A DNA stretch of 64,000 nucleotides from Saksenaea vasiformis B4078 (taxonomy: Eukaryota > Mucoromycota > Mucoromycetes > Mucorales > Saksenaeaceae), in NCBI GenBank assembly GCA_000697055.1, contig JNDT01002355.1:290479-354478 (forward strand), written 5' to 3'. Under the pieces are notes generated by a model, which did no database searches, had not been told where the DNA came from, and saw nothing but the letters and a program-made list of their open reading frames with translations. A program made the translations under genes and the position numbers. Positions 57,101-64,000 of this stretch are shown here, one piece after another (position 1 is the stretch's first letter; the number at the start of each line of letters is the position of its first letter).

Positions 57101-57920
57101 TGCTAGGCAGGCGTACTCTAGTCCTCTGATCTAACTTCTGTAACTAGAAAACTACATACAACCCAAACAGGCGAAGTATGCGGCGGCGTGAGAAGCAGCT
57201 CGTTGACGATAAAGAAAGTAAGCTTGTAATCGGGAAAAGAGCATCCTGAGCATTGGTCCTAATAGCAATTAACAAAAGAAATAAAAGCGAGGCACTATTC
57301 TGTCAAGTAGAGTTACATTATCTTTGACTATTCTAGCAATGAATCAATCGAATGTTCCTGTCGTTACTCATGACTCTCATTTCTTCGCCCCATTTCTTCT
57401 TTTGTGAATAAACTGGACGGTCCATCAAATTTTATCACAGAATGCTACGTGAGAGTCGAATAGAACACATAAGGACGCGAAAAAGGCACCCGATGAGCTC
57501 ATCCTCAACGTGTAAGGTATCTTAAACAACCTGGTTTGTGCTGATTGCTAAGTAGTAATTGTTCATCAGATATCTCTGAACATTTCCTAATATAGCACGT
57601 TGAAGATGCATGAGTGAGACGCCAATTCATACACCAAAGGATGTACGGCGGAGAAATATTACAGTAACGCAACGGAAGGAAGCATCGCGTTCCTTAAGCA
57701 GAACTGACATCGACATTGTCTACAATAGATTGGCGTAGCGGTGGGAAGCAGTTCTGGCGTATCTCTTAACCACCGCACAACCGAGTGGATTGAATAATGC
57801 TTGCTTGTCAAGAAATGGACCGTGATTACGATGATGTTTGTCACGGTTTCTAAACAAGTTAAGGCAGGCACTCATTCTTTTAGTGTCATTATGGTTCATC
57901 CCGTTGTTTACCCGCCACTG
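54160..57920. repeat. segmental duplication, left copy (about 3.76 kb)
   Basis: Corresponds base for base, offset 6080-6081, to 60,240-64,000, where the window ends. It includes an R1 3' fragment (54,330-54,545), the flavoprotein gene and its 5' flank. The left edge is blurred by divergence. Confidence 0.85.
54622..57030 (-). CDS. FAD/NAD(P)-binding flavoprotein (NAD_binding_9-like), 802 aa, copy 1
   Basis: Single uninterrupted minus-strand ORF. After 20 residues that might be an import signal (MPLIKTSCTRSLLTVSVRK, or start at Met20), a dinucleotide-binding beta-alpha-beta unit appears: VIEWGLSGFGPRHVLYLIHQ, a GxGPR-type variant of GxGxxG. Next comes FEKQGEGTAGSGHAF, the E-x-x-x-x-G-x-G step seen in FAD-NAD(P)-binding proteins of the bacterial NAD_binding_9 type. 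A second nucleotide-binding-like motif is KKRILCTGASLSFYDYATLL. The remaining 450 aa are conserved with copy 2 but unrecognised, including HGTPLVSPV and SVFGTHHAYHTIALAIALCL. It is probably a soluble flavin-dependent oxidoreductase or monooxygenase; the substrate is unknown. Intronless and relatively GC-rich, unlike neighbours, so horizontal origin is possible. Confidence 0.75.
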   Translation of the reverse strand: MPLIKTSCTRSLLTVSVRKMTKSSSRVIEWGLSGFGPRHVLYLIHQAMVILANREKLDSIKKKADFTLHYTVFEKQGEGTAGSGHAFQKDCNAAVNTGVTAPPDVLGKAVDPEFEALADLPSAVASELEANCKSILAELKKINPPAAALFKEAIKGDGKVNTTVACMTRGKWGQVQLENLKKALKYITDKMPEMKIVVNYSSEVVGVNFKNPQKPGLIVKEGGATKTYSFDFVSFAHGTPLVSPVKDEVQPKAYSKTPNHDTLRGYLKDCGVLDANGHLDGKKRILCTGASLSFYDYATLLLAFFPDIEKYDDPVKAISEHAGKYQGLITVVSHSVRPPAPPRTALDPNWRGGGPLFFRARDMHVLRLQSKSNWLPIAYEFLEAHIAYSLRKVPSQVKTRPSVKEYMQSYFDDCDKFRGGTAVTETDLLRAGYAAFSVGTGIVLNVDAVEAELIQTAPLTRNGRLGWPMFSASGYEISTKENYDTDENTQFFASWNEMLLFDYASPVPIQEIMAALFTSGIAVHKKGDFNEICIKGGKVAFQDNTFDALLAPKSISRNSDPLLGFTKDSVKQVIPGVTPGIPDYGKGGYFQTNQGEPINAFDGGMGGSGAKVKNRTVGARWDGITNNHYASSVFGTHHAYHTIALAIALCLDSNKSPIETVNNIYRGILPTPGSFDKEVKSFARDWDDLQQRLLFIRLAKIAAGDGVATYSEYIDLICNKVAREAFLAQQKKENPERYDKEVARLEKYNPPTRDQYEERFADYTRPQYKAILNEVFKRAGAPPEVQFFAEEMEYERNYALMF

Positions 57921-58985
57921 ATAAACTAAAATTGTGGCGGAATTAGAAGATTCCCACACTCCCGGTACATTATAGATTCTTGTCCAATCATACGTCCACC
58001 TTATTGATTTTGCGCAGGTACTTCTGTTTGCATCTTCTTTCACCATACTTCGTCGTATGTATATATATTTTCGCTACAACTCGTAAATGTTAGTTCATCT
58101 GAGAATCAATGATTGTAACAAAATCACATCCTGTATAAAATAGGTTGGCGAACAACAAGATGACACTGTCCATGATTGTACCACGTTGATCATTTCCAAT
58201 TGGATATTTCGTGCGACAACCATACAAATAAGCCAATAGGGTAGCATAAGAAATTTCAGTCTAACATCATCTGGTTACCATGTTTCATGCAACATGACAT
58301 TTCGGGCGCAGTTAAAGTTAAAGAATGAGGGTTTTAGAGGATCCCGAGAATCCCACACAGCAGAACGCCAAAACCAGTCAACTGGAAACGCCCAAGTTCC
58401 ACACTAACATCCGCCACGACACAACTTTTAAAGTTGGATGTTACTCAATGAGGTACGAACTCATAGTTTATAGCTAATAGCGTCTGTGTGGATTGAACCT
58501 TTGCATCTAGCCTCCTGAATCATGAGCATAACGACGACTGGTTATGTGCGGGCTATCTCAATTTACATTTTGCTGAACAGTAATTCACGTTAAACTGCCC
58601 TCCTCCTCGTTTGGCAAACCTAGACACATCCGCTATTGGCAACAAACCTGGTCAATACTATGTGACATCCTTCTGCGAATCGGTTCTCTTATCCATGAGC
58701 CACATACATTCCTTCCTTATCCAGGTTGCACACCTGCGCCTTCCAAACCGATCGTTTTCTCTGGCTTCCGAGCCCAACATCCACTGCTACGTGACTTTAT
58801 CTTATGCCCCTCTTCCTTTTCTTTTTTCTTCGCGTGCAGTTTTTCTTAGACTATAGACTCCCTTTTGCTATTGTTTCGTCCTTTTTTTTCTTTCCGCTGA
58901 CGAGGGCTCTTTCTTCGTATTCTCCTTTCTGTCTTTTTTCCCGTGAGCGAGCTAGAGCAAAAATGCCATTAGATGCAGCGCTCAT
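57031..58985. other. 5' flank of flavoprotein copy 1 and unique spacer
   Basis: 57,031-57,920 is duplicated at 63,112-64,000 at roughly 97-98 percent identity by eye. 57,920-58,985 has no second copy inside the window. Short frames here are unsupported. Confidence 0.5.
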
Positions 58986-58989
58986 AGTT

Positions 58990-59275
58990 TTTAAGCAATA
59001 AAATTCAAAATTTTTTTCAAAATAAACTCTGCTTCCATGAACGGAGCAATTTTATGCTGAGACAAAATAAAATACGCGTTGTTAGTACATCATGTATAAG
59101 AAGGAGCCTAGATTTACTTGCGTGAAGCTCGATTTCCTGTACGCGCAACGCTATTAGGAGAGCATAGAAACTGCTCACGATAAGTACACTAAGTGGTACT
59201 TTGTTATCTTGCTTACCGTTGGGGTAATCCCTGTGCATGAGTCAGGGAGAGTGGCGCGTCCCATTCGGGTAGCAC
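58990..59275. repeat. dispersed repeat family R1, copy d (diverged, partial)
   Basis: Weak but ordered similarity to copies a and b: AAATAAACTCTGCTTCCATGAACG, GTTAGTACATCATG, then CTTACCGTTGGGGTAATCCC...GAGTGGCGCG. Confidence 0.4.
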
Positions 59276-59279
59276 ACGT

Positions 59280-59920
59280 CATGATTTACAAGCTCTTTTT
59301 CTTTTAGAAAAAAAAAGGAAAGAAAAGAAAAGAAAAACAGCTGAGAAACTGGCAAAATAAAGTACCAGGAGCAACGACTGAAAAAAAAAAAAAGGTTGTC
59401 TATGAAATTGCTCATTTAATGCAAAGATACGCACTTACAGATATCGTATCCCCATCCGCCGCATATTCACTCTGTTAAAAGGGTCTGGAGCTATCCTGGG
59501 GGAGAAGGAAAGTAAGAATCAGTATGCGCGGAACGAAACGCGTCAAAAAGATACGAAAATGTGACAGTGCAAGGGATAAATTCAGTGATGTACGACGAGA
59601 TTGCGCACAAGAGAATTATTCGGACCTTTCGCCTTTCGAAACTATCGAAATCTTTGGCGTACGTTGTTACGCTGCATTTTGATTTGTAGGTGTAAGTAGA
59701 TATGCTTTCAGATATCGTCTAAGCGAAAAATTTATGCGATAATAATTGGCAAGATATGTAAAAAGGTCGTTTCTGGTAAAGCTGGTTGATAGAAGAGTTC
59801 GGTCTGTGATCACCAGGTGCGGGATTTAAGTCTAACACCAGGAATTGGATAAGCCATAGAATTGGAGAAGAGAAAAGAAAAAGTAGAGTAGAGTAACTGC
59901 TGTCGGAATCAACAATATCT
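59280..59920. other. intergenic
   Basis: A-rich runs near 59,310-59,395. No gene supported. Confidence 0.4.
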
Positions 59921-59923
59921 GAA

Positions 59924-60096
59924 CACTGTGGGAATGACATTACTGACTATTCGCAATTTCTTGTAATTTCCAGGTAGCTAGTCGGTAACTTATGTCACTT
60001 CCGGAAGTTCTTGGTAGCATTGTATTACAGCATTCCCAACTAGCTACCTGAAAATTACGAGAAGCTGTGAACAGTTGGTAACGCCTTCCCACGGTG
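59924..60096. mobile_element. CACTA-like MITE, 173 bp, second copy of the family
   Basis: Same length and end structure as the element at 51,508. The left arm begins CACTGTGGGAATGACATTAC and includes AATTTC(C)AGGTAGCTAGT. The right arm is its inverted counterpart, ending GCCTTCCCACGGTG. Flanking triplets GAA and AAA give a one-mismatch 3-bp duplication. Internal sequence differs from the other copy, so they are diverged members. Confidence 0.85.
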
Positions 60097-60239
60097 AAAG
60101 GAATCTGTTTGAAATATAATATGATTGTTAGTAAATTGCTGGTATGGTTACCTTTGATCTCGTATTGATTCGGTCAACTGGAGATGTTTGGAAATGATAT
60201 AGAGAAACTACTTGAGTGGTCAACGAGTTGGATAGGGAG

Positions 60240-63200
60240 AAACAAGAAGTTCGATAGAAAGAAAAGAAGTTGGTAAAACCAGAGGAAAAAGAAAGATTTA
60301 ATAAATTCGAGTTATCAAGGCTATCTCTGAGAGCGACCAACGGAAATATAGGCAAAAGACAAGGTGGCAATAGAAAAGAATTCATTTTGGAAGAGCCTTG
60401 AGAGGAATTCATGCGTCCCTTTGAATACTATTGTTTTGTGCGCTCCTATCGGTGCATCGACGATCCTATCACAGCGAATCAGCGCAATACGTGCTGATTT
60501 GACATAAGAATCATCCGTTTCCCTGTGCAAAGCTCAAATGCTCCTCAGACCAAGATTGGTGCGGTGTCAACACAAATTAATACTTAGACGACCCAAACGC
60601 TGTCAAAATCCAATATTTCCTTTCATCCCCATTTATTTGCTTCTAACTAAAATATTAAAAGAATGTCAGGACACTCCTACCCAATAAATAAACAGGATTT
60701 CCCTAAAACATAAACCCATAATCGCGGTCGTATTCCATCTCCTCTGCAAAGAACTGAACTTCTGGCGGGGCACCGGCACGCTTAAAGATTTTGTTTAGAA
60801 TTGCTTTGTATTGGGGTCTCGTATAGTCCGCGAAGCGCGATTCATACTGGTCACGACTGGGCGGATCGTATTTTTCCAAGCGCGCGACTTCCTTGGCGTA
60901 GCGTACTGGGTCTTTTTTCTTTTGGTCATTGAGGAAGGCTTTGCGAGCCGTCTCGTTGCAGATTACGTCGATGTAATCAGAATAGGTAGCAGCATCATCT
61001 CCTGCCGCTATCTTAGCAAGCCGTATGAAGAGAAGCCTCTGCTGCAAGTCATCCCAATCGCCCCTAAAACCCTCAACTTCTTTATCGAATGAATCGGATG
61101 GCGGGAAGGTGTCACGATAGATTTCGCTGACAGTTTCAATGGGCGATTTGTTAGAATCGAGGCAAAGGGCGATTGCCAGCGCCAGAGTATGATACGCGTG
61201 ATGAGTGCCGAAGACAGAGGAGGCGTAGTGGCTGTTGGTCATGCCATCCCACCGCGCACCGACAGTTCTATTGCCGACTCTGGCACCGCTGCCGCCCATG
61301 CCAGCGTCAAATGCATTGATCGGTTTTCCTTCCTTCGTCTGGAAATATCCACCCTTGCCGTAGTCAGGTGTTGCAACTTCGACGCCACAGAGGACTTGCT
61401 TGACACTATCCTTGGTAAGCCCGAGGACGGGATCCCTATTGCGACTGATACTCTTGGGAGCCAGGAGGGCGTCAAAGGTAGCATTTTGGAAGGCCACCTT
61501 GCCATTCTCTGTGCCGATCTCATTATAGTCGCCTTTTTTGTGTACGGCTATACCGGAGGTGAACAGCGTAGCCACGATGTATTGGATTGGCACCGGCGAT
61601 GCGGCGATGAAGAGAAGCAACTCGTTCCAGCTGGCGAAAAACTGGGTATTCGCGTCGGTGTCGTAGTTCTCTTTTCTGGTTAACTCGTAGCCACTTGCAC
61701 CAAACATTGGCCATCCGAGGCGTCCATTGCGAGTAAGCGGAGCGCTCTGAATGAGCTCCGCCTCAACAGCATCTACATTGCGCACGATGCCAGTGCCAAT
61801 CGAAAATGCGCCATAACCTGCACGTAAGAGATCGGTTTCTGTGCCTGTAGCGCCGGCGCGAAACTTGTTGCAGTCTTCAAGGTAACTCTGCATGTATTCT
61901 TTCACCGATGGACGATTTTTGACTTGGCTGGGTAATTTGCCCAAGCTGCGTGCAATATGGGCCTCAAGGAACTCGTATGCAACTGGAAGCCAGTTCTCGT
62001 TCTTCTGCAAGCGCAGCACAAGCATGTCGCGAGCGTTGAAGAATAAAGGTCCTTTACCACGCCAATTGGAATCAAGAGCAGTGCGAGGTGGAGCTGGAGG
62101 TCGGGCAGAACGGCTAACAACTGTGATTAAGCCCTGGTATTTGTCGGCATGCTTGAGTATGGCCTTGGCCGGATCGTCGTATTTTTCGATGTCTGGAAAG
62201 AATGCAATCAATAGCGACGCATAATCATAGAAGGAAAGGCCCGCACCGGTGCACAGAATGCGTTTCTTGCCATCGAGCTGGCCCTTGGTATCGAGAACGC
62301 CGCAGCCTTGGAGGTACTCGCGTAGTGTCTCGTGGTTTGGCGTCATGGAGTAAGCCATGGGCTGGACATCGGCTTTCACGGGAGAAACCAGAGGGGTTCC
62401 ATGGGCAAAAGAGACGAAATCGAAGGAGTATTTGTTCTCGGCGTTCCCCTTCTTGACAATGAGAACCGGGTTCTGCGGATTTTTGAAGTCAATACCGACG
62501 ACCTCGGACGAGTACTTGACCTCGATAGACATCTCGGGCACGTTGTCTGTGATGTATTTCAGCGCTTTTTTGAGGTTTTCTAGCTGGACTTGACCCCATT
62601 TGCCCCTGGTCATGCAAGCGATGGAAGTGTTGACCTTGCCATCACCCTTGATAGCTTCCTTGAACAGAACAGCGGCAGAAGGATTGATTTTTTTAAGCTC
62701 GGCGAGAATAATGTCACAGTTAGCCTCCAGTTCGGCGGCGACGGCTCCAGGGAGATTTGCAAGAGTCGCGAATTTGGGGTCGACTGCCTCGCCAAGGATG
62801 TCTGGGGGAGGAGTTACACCCGTATTGACCGAGGCGTTGCAGTCTTTCTGGAATGCGTTCCCAGCGCCAGCAGTGCCCTCCTCCTGCTTTTCGAAAACCG
62901 TGTAACGAAGAGTGAAGTCGGCCTTCTTCTTGATGCTGTCGAGTTTCTCTCGATTGGCAAGGATGACCATAGCCTGGTGGATAAGATATAGAACATGGCG
63001 TGGACCAAAGCCCGAAAGACCCCATTCGATCACACGAGATGAACTTTTAGTCATTTTACGTACAGATACTGTTAGAAGACTGCGAGTACAGGATGTCTTG
63101 ATTAGAGGCAAGTGTGTGACAAATGGATAACCACAGAGAAAGATGGTTTTATTTACGCAGAACCGTACTAGCGCATTTATATGCTAGGCAGGCGTAATCT

Positions 63201-64000
63201 AGTCCTCTGATCTAACTTCTGTAAGTAGAAAACTACATACAACCCAAACAGGCGAAGTGTGCGGCGGAGTGAGAAGCAGCTCGTTGACGATAAAGAAAGT
63301 AAGCTTGTAATCGGGAAACGAGCATCTTGAGCATTGGTCCTAATAGCAATTAACGGAAGAAATAAAAGCGAGGCACTACTCTGTCAAATAGATTATATTA
63401 TCTTTGACTATTCTAGCAATGAATCAATCGAATGTTCCTGTCGTTACTCATGACTCTCATTTCTTCGCCCCATTTCTTCTTTTGTGAATAAACTGGACGG
63501 TCCATCAAATTTTATCACAGAATGCTACGTGAGAGTCGAATAGAACACATAAGGACGCGAAAAAGGCACCCGATGAGCTCATCCTCAACGTGTAAGGTAT
63601 CTTAAACAACCTGGCTTACGCTGATTGCTAAGTAGTAGTTGTTCATCAGATATCTCTGAACATTTCCTAATATAGCACGTTGAAGATGCATGAGTGAGAC
63701 GCCGATTCACACACCAAAGGATGTACGGCTGAGAAATATTAAAGTAACGCAACGGAAGGAAGCATCGCGTTCCTTAAGCAGAACTGACATCGACATTGTC
63801 TACAATAGATTGGCGTAGCGGTGGGAAGCAGTTCTGGCGTATCTCTTAACCACCGCACAACCGAGTGGATTGAATAATGCTTGCTTGTCAAGAAATGGAC
63901 CGTGATTACGATGATGTTTGTCACGGTTTCTAAACAAGTTAAGGCAGGCACTCATTCTTTTAGTGTCATTATGGTTCATCCCGTTGTTTACCCGCCACTG
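60240..64000. repeat. segmental duplication, right copy (runs off the window)
   Basis: Partner of 54,160-57,920. Identity is still high at the last base of the window, so the unit extends further right. Confidence 0.85.
60703..63111 (-). CDS. FAD/NAD(P)-binding flavoprotein (NAD_binding_9-like), 802 aa, copy 2
   Basis: Same length as the copy at 54,622-57,030 with no gaps in the alignment by eye. The first ~67 residues are identical, then about 85 percent identity. All motifs are kept: VIEWGLSGFGPRHVLYLIHQ, FEKQEEGTAGAGNAF, RILCTGAGLSFYDYASLLIA and SVFGTHHAYHTLALAIALCL. The second nucleotide-binding motif here reads GAGLS (GASLS in copy 1), closer to consensus. Substitutions are spread evenly and the frame is intact, so both copies look functional and may have diverged in substrate. 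Intronless. Confidence 0.75.
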   Translation of the reverse strand: MPLIKTSCTRSLLTVSVRKMTKSSSRVIEWGLSGFGPRHVLYLIHQAMVILANREKLDSIKKKADFTLRYTVFEKQEEGTAGAGNAFQKDCNASVNTGVTPPPDILGEAVDPKFATLANLPGAVAAELEANCDIILAELKKINPSAAVLFKEAIKGDGKVNTSIACMTRGKWGQVQLENLKKALKYITDNVPEMSIEVKYSSEVVGIDFKNPQNPVLIVKKGNAENKYSFDFVSFAHGTPLVSPVKADVQPMAYSMTPNHETLREYLQGCGVLDTKGQLDGKKRILCTGAGLSFYDYASLLIAFFPDIEKYDDPAKAILKHADKYQGLITVVSRSARPPAPPRTALDSNWRGKGPLFFNARDMLVLRLQKNENWLPVAYEFLEAHIARSLGKLPSQVKNRPSVKEYMQSYLEDCNKFRAGATGTETDLLRAGYGAFSIGTGIVRNVDAVEAELIQSAPLTRNGRLGWPMFGASGYELTRKENYDTDANTQFFASWNELLLFIAASPVPIQYIVATLFTSGIAVHKKGDYNEIGTENGKVAFQNATFDALLAPKSISRNRDPVLGLTKDSVKQVLCGVEVATPDYGKGGYFQTKEGKPINAFDAGMGGSGARVGNRTVGARWDGMTNSHYASSVFGTHHAYHTLALAIALCLDSNKSPIETVSEIYRDTFPPSDSFDKEVEGFRGDWDDLQQRLLFIRLAKIAAGDDAATYSDYIDVICNETARKAFLNDQKKKDPVRYAKEVARLEKYDPPSRDQYESRFADYTRPQYKAILNKIFKRAGAPPEVQFFAEEMEYDRDYGFMF

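Noticed and set aside
58480..58560. Possible tRNA on the minus strand because of GGTTCAATCC
   Set aside because: No T-arm stem, D-arm or acceptor pairing can be built around it.

Overview
The window is nuclear DNA of an early-diverging filamentous fungus, most likely Mucoromycota. Genes on both strands are cut by many short GT-AG introns (mostly 45-70 nt) with CTAAC-like branch sites and T-rich flanks. The gene content is fungal: a LEU5-type mitochondrial carrier, CWC25, ribosomal stalk protein P2, seryl-tRNA synthetase, DHA1 and allantoate/nicotinate-type MFS transporters, and Sel1-repeat and MACPF-like proteins of the kind expanded in Mucoromycota. The lineage is inferred from these features, not shown by a marker gene.

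Layout. 0-12.5 kb is ordinary gene space: a UPF0014/FetB-ALS3-like permease (minus, cut by the window edge), a coiled-coil protein, a casein kinase 1-type kinase, an ACS-family MFS transporter and a small MIR-domain protein. 12.8-13.1 kb is a CACTA-like MITE. 14-27 kb is an accessory island. On the minus strand a very long gene appears to join three MACPF-like modules, a FAR1-type zinc-finger segment, a MIR-like segment and Sel1 repeats. On the plus strand three related units follow: a broken Sel1 gene, a one-module MACPF-like gene with a broken Sel1 tail, and an intact Sel1 gene. 27.7-36 kb returns to ordinary genes: a GNAT acetyltransferase, RPP2, LEU5-like, CWC25, a small secreted cysteine protein and an unrecognised protein with an internal repeat.

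36.6-43.6 kb is a graveyard of selfish or virus-like DNA. It holds a frameshifted protein-primed-type DNA polymerase B relic, a zinc-ribbon ORF, a possible Fanzor/TnpB tail, a decayed minus-strand gene split by a dispersed repeat, and a long ORF with one in-frame stop. 45.6-51.4 kb is conserved again: a DHA1 MFS transporter, a 93-aa protein, SerRS and a secreted PLC-like phosphodiesterase. 51.5-64 kb contains two 173-bp MITEs, dispersed repeats and a roughly 3.8-kb duplicated segment about 6.08 kb apart. Each copy of that segment carries an intact, intronless 802-codon FAD/NAD(P)-binding protein gene.

Most of the housekeeping genes have no functional link to one another. The only places where genes seem to belong together are the MACPF/Sel1 island, where modules, introns and 5' regions are shared, and the duplicated flavoprotein pair. 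The island is the best candidate for an undescribed system: pore-former-like modules coupled to a zinc finger and Sel1 scaffolds. All exon structures here were read by eye from splice signals and frame continuity.
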